64,000 nt of DNA from Cyathus striatus (taxonomy: Eukaryota; Basidiomycota; Agaricomycetes; Agaricales; Nidulariaceae). Under the pieces are notes generated by a model. It was not told the origin of the DNA. It searched no databases and saw nothing but the letters and a program-made list of their open reading frames with translations. Position 1 is the stretch's first letter. Every line of letters begins with the position of its first letter. The stretch spans positions 682,001 through 746,000 of the forward strand of contig JAOVFP010000008.1 in assembly GCA_025738555.1 (NCBI GenBank), given 5' to 3'. Shown here piece by piece: positions 44,295 through 55,291 of this stretch. Both the position numbers and the translations under genes were made by a program.

Positions 44295-44409
44295 TACTAG
44301 TTCAATCATTACATCTTATGTCTACACTAGCGCAACACTACAGAGAGCGGAAAAAAGAGACCTATATCAAGCAATCGTAAAACCATGTATGAACATAGAT
44401 AAATACCCC

Positions 44410-45240
44410 ATCCCCAGCTACCCACTAAAAACTCGCAGTAGCCATCCACCGACTCTCCAACACATCCCACCCCTTAAACCCACAGGCGTGGAAGGACATC
44501 CCACATCTCCCCGTTCACACGCCCACATTCTCTATAGGGTGTCTTGCGGAAGGGACATAGGCTCCCAGTGAACACGGAGCAGTTGTTTATGTGAAAGTCG
44601 AGGAATATGACTTTGTCCAACGAGCAGATTATTTCGGCGCAGCGGAGGCGCGTGTGTGGGCATGTGTTTGGTGGGAGTGAGGTGGAGAGGGGGAGGGGGA
44701 GGTGGATGGAAAGGGGAAGTGGGAAGTTGCGATGGAGGTGGTACTCGTTGTTTTTGGTGGGTGGGCTGCGTGTTTGTGGGCCTAGGGCATGGAAGCCTGC
44801 GGGGGCGGGGTTGTTTCAGTGAGGTAGTGGTGGTAGGGGGGTTCTCCCCACTGTGCACACTAACAGCCGTCTCTAAACCTGCTTGATTCTGCATCAGTAT
44901 AAGTTCAATAGGGTATGACATGACCATATCTCTATCGCCGCTATCTAGCAACACCTTCGTACCTTCGTACCTTCGTCCCCTTCCCCCTCTCTCACCCTTC
45001 TCCTCGTGAAACCACTCCTCCTCCTCTTCCTTCGTCGGATCCCAAACAGCCCCCCGCTGCGTCTTCTCAAGTGGATGCGAACAAATGCAATACACGGCGC
45101 TCGATGCGATCCACTCCAACCCGAACTAGCGGGCCAATTGCAGCGCGACGAAGGGGTGTTATTGATGATCGTGCGTGTTGGGTCCCGCAAGCGCCATGCT
45201 TGGATAGTTGTGGGGAATGTCGAATGGAAGTGCATGAGGG
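44410..45240 (-). pseudogene. FRRECEH family copy with the longest open frame
   Basis: A 195-codon frame (45119-44532) starts MEWIASSAVYCICSHPLEKT, passes a Glu-rich stretch and a Pro-rich region (PPPPPPLHLTPTKHMPTHAP), and ends in the wrong frame for the C-terminal block. The family start probably lies upstream near 45240 (MHFHSTFPTTIQAWRLRDP in another frame). Confidence 0.5.
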
Positions 45241-45469
45241 CGCGAGTGTAGAAGTAAGAGACGGTGTATTTTCGGGAGAGGCGAAGGACTGAGCGGAGTA
45301 TCGTGGTTGGTGGTGGGTTGAAGAAATTGTGGGTATGTTAGTAAGTTGTGAAAGGCGGAGGGAGGGTTAAACGATGACGTTGGACATCGGATGGGTACTG
45401 TCCTAAAGAGGAGACGTCTCCGTCATAATTGAAGGTCGTTGTGTCAATGAAAGATAGAACTCCAGATCC

Positions 45470-45800
45470 CAGATCCCATGTCCCCTCCGCCAGGCGCTCA
45501 CATTCTCTACGCTTGAAGCACCTTGCGGCAGGGCGGACATAGGCCCCTAGCGAATACGGAGCAGCAATGCCAGCTGTCCACGTGAAAGTCGAGGAATCTG
45601 ACTACGTCCCATGACGAGATGTTTTCGGTGCAGTGGAGGTGTGCGTGGGGGCATGTGTTCAGCGGGAAGTTTGCGGGGTTTGCGAAGTATGTTGGGAGGA
45701 CTGAGGAAGTGAAGGATTGGCGTGCCGTGAAGTTTGGTTTTGTTATTTGTTGTTGGGTTGGGTTGTGGGCCTACCGCCTATAGGAAGTTGGAAGCTGCCG
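45470..45800 (-). pseudogene. short FRRECEH family copy
   Basis: Only the C-terminal block region (sequences around 45480-45600, with a partly duplicated GAGCAGCAATGCCAGCTGTCC) and part of the Pro-rich zone are recognisable, all out of frame. Confidence 0.4.
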
Positions 45801-46217
45801 GCAGGGACGGGCCGGTGGTTGTTGTGGTCTATGCACGCTAATGGCCATCTCCACAGCTATAGTATTTTCTATAAGCTCTATCCGGCACGAGACGATCATA
45901 TCCATATTATCGCTCTGCGACAAAACGTTCACCCCCTCTTCCACTTACACTTTATCCACCCGTACATCACATGCAAATTGTCCAAAATATAAGGTTACAT
46001 TAAAGTCGGTAACACCCGATCGTACGACTCACGTTCTGGAGGCCCGTTACAAATCGAGGTAACACATCGTTAGTTCACTACACCAGCAACGCAGGTACTT
46101 ACCTTACATTTCTTTGATAAAGTTGTAAAAGTAGGAACTGAAGCAAATGTTACTTATCATATGCATTTAGCATTTAGTATTAGAACAAAACAAAACAAGT
46201 ACCTGGACATGGTTATT

Positions 46218-46287
46218 GCTTCAGAAGGAATCGAACCCTCATTATGGTATTTCACATCGAGGATGGTTACCAATACACCAGTAATGA
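46218..46287 (-). repeat. tRNA-like sequence, class alpha
   Basis: Well conserved, including the CATC-CTC-GATG hairpin and the GAGGG/CCTTC stem. Confidence 0.65.
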
Positions 46288-46500
46288 TATACTACACTGT
46301 AAGTTATTATCGAATAAATGTACTTAATAGCTCGACGTGTTCGTAATTATCAACATTGGAAACTTCCCCGCGCTAATCTCTGAGTAAAAATTGTGAATAA
46401 TAAGAAATTTAAACCACTACGAATATTACTACCGTATTGAATCCGAGCTTGTCATGGAAGAACTCTCAAGTAAAAAGTTTAAGGAATGAAGCCGACAAAC

Positions 46501-46580
46501 GCACGTATTGTTGGGGATTCGAACCCAAACCTACGTCCCGAGGTACAAATGTCCGTTTCTACTACGCCAGTAGTGCATGT
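46501..46580 (-). repeat. tRNA-like sequence, class beta
   Basis: The B box is GGTTCGAATCC, the canonical tRNA form. The A box is TGGCGTAGTAG. The outermost four bases GCAC and GTGC can pair. Confidence 0.65.
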
Positions 46581-46758
46581 CCTTCTAAGATGCTGCCTTC
46601 ATGCATATCTACTAGCTACAACTAGTGTCTACAATTAACCCTCATAAGATGTGCTTTGTTTAGAGGAAAGTAACCGGATCTTGTCAATTTGTGTAGCATG
46701 TACTAGTATGCACATACCCCATGGACCAAAAGAATAATAGGTTTCTTTAGTGCCCATG

Positions 46759-46831
46759 TACTTTCGAAGGAATCGAACCCTCGTTACTATGTAGTTCACT
46801 TCGAGGAAGGCTACCGTTACACCAGTAAGTC
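46759..46831 (-). repeat. tRNA-like sequence, class gamma
   Basis: The best gamma copy: TGGTGTAACGG, GTAG...CTAC outer pairing around CTTC-CTC-GAAG, and GGTTCGATTCC. Confidence 0.7.
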
Positions 46832-47061
46832 TGCTGTAAATAATTTTGATAATGAAGTAAACTGTTACACACTCAGTAGCTACACTAGAGCACATACTCC
46901 TTCAAAGTTCCGCAATGCACGTTTGGGAGGAATTGAACCGCCAACAGCGCACATACTAGTAATAGTTGCATTGTATTAATTTTTTGCTGAAGCAGCTATT
47001 TTAACGGAAAGTTACTACATGGGATAAACAAAAGATTATCGATTAGCATAATAGGCTCAGT

Positions 47062-47147
47062 GCATTTAGAAGGAATCGAACCTTCTTTAAGGTATCATTC
47101 AACCTTAGCTTTGAGGAAAGCTACAGCTTCCATTACACCAGGAATAC
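47062..47147 (-). repeat. tRNA-like sequence, class zeta
   Basis: It contains a 7 bp perfect hairpin TAGCTTT-CCTC-AAAGCTA and an intact GGTTCGATTCC. Confidence 0.7.
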
Positions 47148-47251
47148 TTAGCTTTCCTGCATCATTAAGTCGACATAACGAGTTACTTGGTGTATAGGTC
47201 GAAGAGCTCTGAAATAAAAGAGTTGCGATATATTTAGAAACGACCCGATTA

Positions 47252-47305
47252 TGTATTCTGAAAGAATCGATCCCCAGCCGCGTACCACTACGCCAAGAAA
47301 ACACG
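47252..47305 (-). repeat. tRNA-like sequence, class epsilon
   Basis: The B box is decayed (GGATCGATTCT); TGGCGTAGTGG is intact. Confidence 0.55.
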
Positions 47306-47504
47306 TACCAATTCATTCATTACATCCCTCACATCCACACTAGCGCAACCGAAACGGAGAAATATATAAGAAATCTACGTAGACAAAACAAAAGAGACAT
47401 AAAATATACAGTTCAACGTCCTCATCCATCCATCCATCCATCCATCAAATCATAATAAAAACCATAAATGAACATTGGTAAATGGTATCTCCATCAATTA
47501 AAAA

Positions 47505-47960
47505 CTAGCAGCAGCCCTCCTCGCCTCCAACATATCCCACCCCTCAAACACACGATAGCCCGGAAGCGCATTCCACATCTCCCTCACTATGTGCTCGCAT
47601 TCTCTATGAGATGCCTTGCAGAAGGGGGGACATATTAGGTTCCCAGTGAACACGGAGCGGTTGCCTGCGTGAGAGTCGAGGAACCTGACTTCGTCGAACG
47701 AGGAGATTATTCGTGTGTGGGGGCATGTGTTTAGTTGGAGGTTAGCTAGGGGTGCGAGGGGGTGAGGAGGATAGGGTGAGGGTGGAAGTTGAGTTGGAGG
47801 TGGTTGGTATTGACATTAGTGTTTGTGACGGTGGGTTAGGTTTTTGTGGAATAGCGGGAACACAGGTGTCGGTGGTGGTTGGGGGTTTGACGCGGCACAG
47901 ACAGTGTTCCCCACTATGCGCGCTAATGGCCATTGCTACACCCGCTTGAAAGTCGATTCT
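47505..47960 (-). pseudogene. FRRECEH family copy with conserved end
   Basis: The C-terminal block reads HRECEHIVREMWNALPG and FEGWDMLEARRAAASF followed by a stop, in one frame with a three-base deletion relative to the 34.6 kb copy. A length change by a multiple of three suggests past selection on the protein. Upstream, Pro/Thr-rich segments (TLMSIPTTSNSTSTLTLSS) are in a different frame. Confidence 0.5.
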
Positions 47961-48207
47961 ACATGAGCGTAATATCAACACAGCAGGAGGCTGCCATATC
48001 TTTATCGTCCCCTTGAGTCCCCACATACGTCTCATTATGTATTATTGTGGTAGAGGATGCTCATTGCCAATTGGGGGGATACTTGGTGTATACAAGGAGG
48101 CACGTTGGTTTCAATTATCATGGGATACGGATATTGATAAAGGACGCAAGTTATTCAAAAGAGATGTTGCCGAAACGAAATTCGGCAGAAGCGAATAAAA
48201 CAACCTG

Positions 48208-48780
48208 AAAATCCCAAGCCAGCGTAGTTCATGGGAACTAATCGTCGTGCCATTCATGGTACATATAGTTAGTTTGGACCAAGTTTATCTCACTGCTCCA
48301 GACACCGCTAAAAACTCTATAAATGCTTTTTCTTCTTAGCATGCGTTTACTGTGCCATGCAACTTTATTTCAGTGCTTCAGAGACATATCCCAGATGTAC
48401 TGTATACTGTATACTGTATACTTATACTTATAGCACAGCGCAGCCATAATTCACAAGTACATCACCAAAACTCTATAAATACCATTCCCTTATACGACCT
48501 CCAAGCCGACGTAGTTCATGGGGACTAATCGTCGTACCACACTCAGCGTACAAAGCGAAGTTGGAACCACGGACACGCAGGGTATGCTACTGCCACTAGC
48601 TGGTGTGTTTAACTTTTCTGTCGCGTTATCATCCATGTACAAGCCTTCCTACCTCAGCACTTCTAAGTAATTACATGATAATTAGTACAGCAATAAAAAC
48701 TCCACGACTACCATTTCCATATACAAAATCACAAGCCTGCGTAGCTCACAGGTGCTAATCGTCGTACTACAGGGTATGTT
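48208..48780 (+). repeat. three class eta tRNA-like sequences
   Basis: Copies near 48208-48280, 48497-48585 and 48728-48780 have the shared GACTAATCGTCGT core. The third is truncated. Order and spacing match those at 14706-15240. Confidence 0.5.
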
Positions 48781-49159
48781 GTAATGGGTAATCTTTATAT
48801 TTCGTCAAGCAGCCTATTATCTCAACTTTTCAGATACATTAATCCGGATACATTTACTTGATGCTGAAAGCAAATATTATAACGGAAACTTACTGGTAAA
48901 TGAGATAAATCAAAAGAATGCTTACAACTTATTATGCATTTAGAAGGAATCGAGCCCTTTTTAGGGTATTAGAAATAAAAGAGTTGAGACCTATCGATAT
49001 ATCCGACCTTACTGCGTACCTAACCGCTACGCCAGGAACACACGTACAAACTCATTCATTGCGTCTTTCATATCTACACTAGCGCAATACTACTATGAAC
49101 AAAAAGAGAAAACAACAACCAACTGTAAAACCATGACGATAATTACCCCACTCCCAACT

Positions 49160-49920
49160 ACCTCCTAAAAACTCGTAGCAGCTCCCCTGCTATTTTCAAC
49201 ATATCCTGGCCTTCAAGCGCGCACAGGCGTGGAAGCACATCCCTTGCCAGCACTCCCATTCTCTCCAAAACACCTTGCGGCAGGAGGTACACAACCCTAC
49301 CGTAAACACGGACCTATTGTCCGCATGAAAGTCGAGGAATCCAACTGTTTAATGAAGAGATTATTTCGCCGCAGCGAAGGCATGTGTGGTGGTATGTGTT
49401 TGGTGTGAGTGCTGCGGCGAGGGGGTGTATTGGGAGAGGAAGGAGGGGAGGGGGGAAGTGCAGTAAGAAGTGGAGGTGGTTTGTATTGGGGTTGGCGTTT
49501 GTGAATGGGTTGGGAGTTTGTGCGCGCTAACAGCCGTTTCTACACCCAGTTGATTCTGCATCAGTATAAGTTCAATACGGCATGAGACAGCCATATCTCC
49601 GTTGTCCCCGTCCAACGATACCTTCATCCCCAACTTCCTGCTCGCAGTCTCCGTCTCCTCGCGCACCCACTTCCCCCTCCTTCGGTGGATCCTACACCAC
49701 ACCCCCCGTTGCGTCTTCATCAGCGGATGCGAACAAATACAGTAAACAACTCTCGGCGCGATCCAACCTAACCTGAATTACTGGCCAATTGCAGCGCCAC
49801 GAAGGGGGTATTGTCGATAGGTGGAATGGTGCGTGTTGTATCGCATAAGCACCATGCTGGATGGTCGTGAGGAATGTGAAGTGGAGGGGCACAAGGGTGG
49901 GGTGTAGAGGTATGAGGCGG
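49160..49920 (-). pseudogene. FRRECEH family copy at the module end
   Basis: Readable fragments are SCLLYLFASADEDATGGVV, a Pro/Thr/His-rich part, VGFLDFHADNRSVFTVGLC and KVFWREWECW. The copy at 15683-16390 is its closest relative, including the flanking DNA up to 50269. Confidence 0.5.
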
Positions 49921-50110
49921 TGTATTTGCACGAGAGGCGTAGATAAGGTTGGTGCTTGTGGTTGTGGTTCTCAGAAGCAGGATCGTGTTGCGTTATTAAG
50001 TTGTGAAAAGTATGAAAGGGGGAGGGAGAGATAGAGGGCTAGGAGTACTACATGGCTCAATGAAGACGGGTGTGCTCAAAGCGGGTTGGATAGTGCGCTC
50101 CATAAGGAGC

Positions 50111-50128
50111 TGGGACAGTACTGTCCCA
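50111..50128. other. 18 bp perfect palindrome, second copy
   Basis: Identical TGGGACAGTACTGTCCCA to that at 16669-16686, although neighbouring bases differ. The adjoining minus-strand frame (49996-50274) is the counterpart of the one at 16560-16802. Confidence 0.55.
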
Positions 50129-50269
50129 ATAAAATGACGTACATGTCCAAAGTTGAAAGAAGGCCACTGTGACAAAGAAAGACAGAAGGGCGGGTGTGAG
50201 GTACAAGAGGAAGGACAAAGGGAGTCACAATTCGTGTCGTGCAAGCTACGTGACGCGTACTTATTTATT

Positions 50270-53200
50270 CCCACTACCTTTTAAGGTAGTTGGGTATTAG
50301 GGACATTTGGGCCACCAGATATGGTAATTTGAGGATCTTGTTTAAGATCTCAATCTGATTGGCTGGAGTCGTTTTTGATTTTTTCTTGAATTCCTGTGAC
50401 TCTTGTGACGATCATTGACCTCCCTTACCACTATCCACTGTCTTCGTCATCCCTCCGACATTCCCCTTTTCATATACATACTTTGTTCTTTCTTCAGAAA
50501 GAATTTCTATCCATTAGATGGACTAGCCATGGAATAAAGAGACGGGATATATAGGTCTCAGCAGTGAAATGTGCATGTGAAGTCTCGGTTGGATTGTCTG
50601 TGATGAACGGTTCGGTATGTATGCTATAATACCATACATTTTTCCCTTTCTCACTTAATCCAAGAGCATAGATGACATGGATGTTGCCCCTGCTAATGCA
50701 AAAGGCACCATAAGACCTTGTACTGGGATGTATGGCTCACAAATTTTCTTGAGAACTTTATGGCGCCAGAGCAGCTGGAGCCCAGCTGTGCCAAGGGTGC
50801 GGATATGTGAAGTAAGCCATTGAATGCTTTATGCAGTTATGAATGCTGATTGTTCGCCTTTCAGACAAATGAAGCCTGCAGGGTGATGGAACCGTTGCTC
50901 ATGCTTGCACTCCCCTCTCACTTCTCTCCCAAGGCAGTAATGAGCAGTCCACCAACTTTTGTCTCTCCTGGACCTCTCTTCTTTACCCCATGGATGACCA
51001 CACCCGCTACAAGTAACACCAAGAGTAGTCCCCTCCCGTACCATAGTTGATGTGGAAGAGTGATGCCTTTGTAAGTTCTTACATTGAAATAGCAAAAAAT
51101 ATGTCAAAAATGTCGCATTTTTGGCTAGGAAAATGAAGAACATGATGTAGAAGTAGTGAAGTAGAAGGCTGTGGAGGAACTGGAAGATTATGTATGTTCT
51201 TGGGAATCCTATTCTCTATACAATATCATAACTGACACCTTGTCACTGCTGCAGAGGGCTTATAGTCACCTTTCGCCAACCCTCTCTCCTCACTCCATCA
51301 TTACCTCTCCACCACCATGTATGAAGTATAAGGAACACATATGGAAGGGCTCAGGCTCTTCAACCTGATTGGCTGGAGACATTTTGAATTTGTGTGATGC
51401 ATGTTACACATTGGCGGCTGACGAAGCGCCTACAGCCCAATTTTTCACTGCAACCCCCCTCAATCCCCCAGCCCAGTGCTCATCCCCCTCCTTGTCAGTA
51501 TGCCATTGGGGCGCTCAATCATTCATTACCTCCTTGATCCTGGCTCCTTGATGTTAGCCAGTCTGCTGATTTAGTTGTTGTTAAAGAGGAAAAGAGATGA
51601 CCTTCATGTTCATTCGTCCTTCACCATGATTTCCCCGCCACCACCACCAGAGGAGCCAATGTCATGAAGGAAGAAGAAACACCTTGATAAAATGTTCCAC
51701 ATGTTTCGGATCTGTCTCACAGATGGGATGGGGGTAGTGTGTTATGCATGTTAAGGACAGACCATGCCAACAGAAATGTGGATCAGATGAATGACGGCTA
51801 ATATTGCTTTTATCTATCTCTTACCTGCTTCATCTCCATTCTCTCCTTTGTCTTCTTTGTGATAGAGGAGAATATGTTGACACCTATGTAGGAAGTGACA
51901 TTTGTCCTCGATGTGCAATCATGTTGATATCCAAAGATTTCATTCTGGCACCTTTGGTTTTCAGAGTTATGGTGCCAAAAACTACTCTATTCTCTCCTGG
52001 TCAGCGCATCAGCTCTTATCTCATTCACTACTCTCTCTTTTTCCAAAAATGTTCATGCACTCCCCAGCCATTGATTAATGTCCCTTTGTGACTCCGCTCC
52101 TTCCAATTCAACCATGGAAGTGCAAGTTGCAATGGATTCATTGTTACACTCTGAGCCTGGAGGCATATGAGTAACACTATCTTAGCGACTGCCTCTGGAT
52201 TTCTTGATTGGTGAGTATTTGGAGAATATTAAACATAATGGTTATTTGTGCTGGAGAAACTGTCACTGTTAAAACATTAACCATGAATGTGTTTCACTCG
52301 CATCTCAATTCTCGACTGTCTACTCAGCTCTCCCTCTCCGCTCGTTTTCCCTGGCCCTTATGCACATTTGTGCACCATCCCGACATTGTAACCAATGGCC
52401 AACCGGAGCTGAGTCATACAATCAACATGGGTTGTTCCTTTTAATCATAATCCTATACCAGACTGTAAACAGCTTAGCTGACAGCATAATAAACGGTATG
52501 TGGGGAGTGGCAATATATATCATAGGCTATGGGTATCCTGAAGTCTATAGGGCGAAGACAGAGGGAGAGGACTCTCTTGTCCGATTTTATAGCTACAACC
52601 TTTCTCAGTCCTCAGTGCCTGTGGGACTTTGAATGTGCTCTTCTCTGTTTGCCTCCATCTACACAATCTGTTAACCACTTCCACATACTCTTTAACCTCA
52701 TCCTCGCCAACTCGAAAGTGTGAAAACTACTCGGACCACCTCCCTCATCGTTTACAATCTCCTCGCTCGGATGCTTTCCAAGATAAAATGTGCTCATGTA
52801 CTTATCTCAATCTCAACCATCACTGTAGTTTCTGGGTTTCCATGCCAGACAGCGACACACCCCCATTCCCCTTGATACAATATGGCTGTATTAACTCTAT
52901 CCACTCGTGAAGGAACAACGTTAAAATCTATTGTGCCACTCCCGGTCTGTAAAATTCAAGTTCATTGACTTGGATGTGAATTTGACATAAGGTGGACTCT
53001 GCTGCATACTCGGGTGTGATATTTCTCTTCTGTTCCTCCCTTCTTTCTTCTTTCTTCCTGACTCTCTTCTCTCTATCAGGCTTCAATCCCCCCTTGCCAT
53101 CATCTAGGCTCTTAACCATTTCGCTCTTCTCATCACGCTCATCTTATTCATCTATTAAGCCACATTTTGTTCTCCATTGTACTGTACCTGCATGTAAATG

Positions 53201-53274
53201 GAAGATGTAAATACTGTACAGCTTCAATCCTTAGAACAAACAGTAGTGGGCTGTGCCGCTTGCCGGCCCTATTC
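50270..53274 (+). mobile_element. AATAGGGCC/CCCACTACC element, copy 2 (about 3 kb)
   Basis: The left end is CCCACTACCTTTTAAGGTAG (self-folding); the right end is CAGTAGTGGG...GGCCCTATTC. TTTATT lies on both sides (50264-50269; 53275-53280). The module copy at 16.8 kb runs uninterrupted across this site (TACTTATTTATTTGGTATTGC), so 50270-53274 is an insertion. Its ends match the element at 20578-22827. Near both 50345 and 51365 it has CTGATTGGCTGGAG. Confidence 0.75.
50829..51143 (-). CDS. Cys/His-rich open frame inside the insertion
   Basis: A 104-codon frame ends with VTCSGCGHPWGKEERSRRDK, WWTAHYCLGREVRGEC and FHHPAGFICLKG. CxxC...H...C spacing resembles a zinc-binding domain. No family is recognised. 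The start is unclear, as the first 30 residues are hydrophobic and may belong to an intron. Other frames up to 53210, such as the Lys/Glu-rich one at 52928-53119, are doubtful. Confidence 0.3.
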   Translation of the reverse strand: MFFIFLAKNATFLTYFLLFQCKNLQRHHSSTSTMVREGTTLGVTCSGCGHPWGKEERSRRDKSWWTAHYCLGREVRGECKHEQRFHHPAGFICLKGEQSAFITA

Positions 53275-53940
53275 TTTATTTTGTAATGCTTGGCTGGAGC
53301 CTCTGCTGCTTGCGTGGCTCACTTACCATTAGCGCCAGAGTACATAGCACTGCCAATAAGAAGTTGATCTGAAGCGAATAAAATTGGGGATGCCCAATCT
53401 CCGGTTCTGGCGCCGCGGCGTGATGCATTATATTGAACAATGAACTGTATATTGCCCAAACTTGGCCGAAACATTCCCGTCATGTGGCATGTCATTGCGC
53501 GTGGCCCTGCCGCCCTAGGCCCTCCCTGTTATTATTTCGTTGATAGTATCACTATCTGTTCATCACCGCTTGCAGAGAAGTTCGCCGTGTAATCATCATA
53601 ATTCATACCATGATATCAAAATGATATTGACATTGATGAGCCCGCTATTCAACCTTGTGATTTATGAAAGCTCTGCTCAAAAACAGACCTTATAACATGC
53701 ATTGTGCGTATACACTTGACTCCCCTTTGTGACTGAAACTTAAGTAAACGAGGCCTTTGACTGACAACCATTCTTACGGCCCCAATATTCCTCTTCTGAT
53801 TTGTATTTGCGAAAGTTTTTTGAAAGAACCAGCGGGAATAACTTGCCATAATCGTATGTGCCAATTTTACTTCATTACCGCGGTTTAGAAGCATAATGTA
53901 TACTCACCTCAAGTAAGCTCCGTTCCTACTTCCAACCACC
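53275..53940. other. module remnant then unassigned sequence
   Basis: TAATGCTTGGCTGGAGCCTCTGCTGCTTGC at 53284-53313 continues the tRNA-like module end. After about 53330 no similarity or gene was seen. Confidence 0.45.
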
Positions 53941-54391
53941 ATGGCTGGGAGCTTTTATCAAGAAACCACGCGGTCAACGACCGCTGCTCCTCCAGCACCA
54001 CTATACCCTTCCGCTCAACGCCAAAGTGCACCACCGCAACATCCTCCTACAGCATCCACGTCATCCCAAAAGCAGGCCAACCCCGTAGGCAGACCTACGG
54101 AGGACAAACGAGTAGCGCACAGAGCTACAGTTTTCGAGGACAGCCAGTACGACGTCATAAACGTCGAAGGCGAGATCCATAACTCTACTGGCCCTAGGCC
54201 ATCTTGATATCCTCTATGATCTGTTAAGCGAGGGACTTATTACGACGGACAAGTTTTGCGAGACGTATAGCTCGCTTATGCGGACGGATAGGGATACCAT
54301 TTCGGAGATTAATGCGATTGTGGATAAAAGTGGGAGGGGGAAAGAGTTTTCTACGAAGAGTATTTATAATAGTACTGCCATTCGGCGATGA
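53941..54391 (+). pseudogene. unknown protein with one frameshift
   Basis: From ATG 53941 (context CCACCATGG) the frame encodes a Pro/Ser/Thr-rich start (PPAPLYPSAQRQSAPPQHPP), a basic part, and FEDSQYDVINVEGEIHN. Just after 54190 it must shift one base to reach HLDILYDLLSEGLITTDKF and MRTDRDTISEINAIVDKSGR, ending TGA 54389-54391. No GT-AG intron of suitable phase was found, so a frameshift is likely. The start context is strong. No family recognised. Confidence 0.45.
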
Positions 54392-54399
54392 GCGTGAGC

Positions 54400-55290
54400 G
54401 TGTTGATCATTGGTGCATGTTTTATTAATATCTTCAACAAATCACTGTGTTGGTTTAGAAGTGACTGTAGTCGTGTTATTTTCGGGTTCTCGGGTATTTC
54501 GTGGTTCAATTTCTACGTTGTTCATATATCATATATGTATCTCCATCCTTCGTGTAGTTAGTTATTATGCATCATTGACATGACTGATTTAAATTTCCTC
54601 CTATAACCTATGATTCCGAAGTTTTCAAATGTAACTAGGGGAATGATATAATGAGGGGAAGTAGTGATAGCACACCATATTTTGATGCTCTTGACGTTCC
54701 TCCTCTGATGTACTCCTTTTTGGAGAGATTGCGTAGTACGAAGGCGGAGTAGTCGTTGAGGTGATCAGGAGAAGCAATAAACGTGACTCTTTTATCTCAC
54801 CAGTGGCTATCTAGTATCTTTGCGATTGGTCTCTGTCGGTAAGCACCGGGGATTACTGCGCAATGGTTGGTTTTCAATAACCAATTGGTGATTTCCGGTG
54901 GGTGCAATACCTCCCGATCACATACAAAGATGTGCAGGACTAGTAACTTGATGGTAATGTAATATTTTGATAAATGCACATGGTTCATTGACATAGGGTG
55001 TCATAAATTTTGCCATAGTAGTGAGTTCATATTTCTCCAATGTAGTACATTTAATTTTGTATGTTGTAATGTCATGCATGTCATGGTTGGCTCGCAGAGT
55101 TCATATCGCTATATGTATGTGTGACCGACTACATTCAAGTTGAAGCTGGCTCAGAATTTCGTTTCGGAACGTTATCGTTGTTGAATCAGTTTGGCAAGAG
55201 TTGTGCAATCGCCTGGTGATTGCACATCTTTCCCTGCATAACACGATATATCAGCATCATTGGAGCCAGAACCTAATGGGTCAAATATAA
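54400..55290. other. intergenic; short dispersed repeat
   Basis: CTCTGTCGGTAAGCACCGGGG at 54831-54851 recurs as CCCTGTCGGTAAGCACCGGGG at 56878-56898, with partly similar flanks (TGGTTGGTT). Otherwise no gene was seen. Confidence 0.5.
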
Positions 55291-55291
55291 T

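Larger units (their letters stand above)
43040..50269. repeat. tRNA-like module block 4
   Basis: Contains a nearly full module (alpha 43227, beta 43632, gamma 43897, delta 44081, epsilon 44236, gene copy), then a shorter gene copy (45470-45800). A second module follows (alpha 46218, beta 46501, gamma 46759, zeta 47062, epsilon 47252, gene copy, three eta), and a third fragment (zeta 48931-48970, gene copy 49160-49920). The end is interrupted by the insertion starting at 50270; its continuation is at 53281. Confidence 0.8.

Noticed and set aside
13276..47305. Functional tRNA genes
   Set aside because: A and B boxes are good but acceptor stems pair poorly, anticodon arms are missing or replaced, and class epsilon is far too short.
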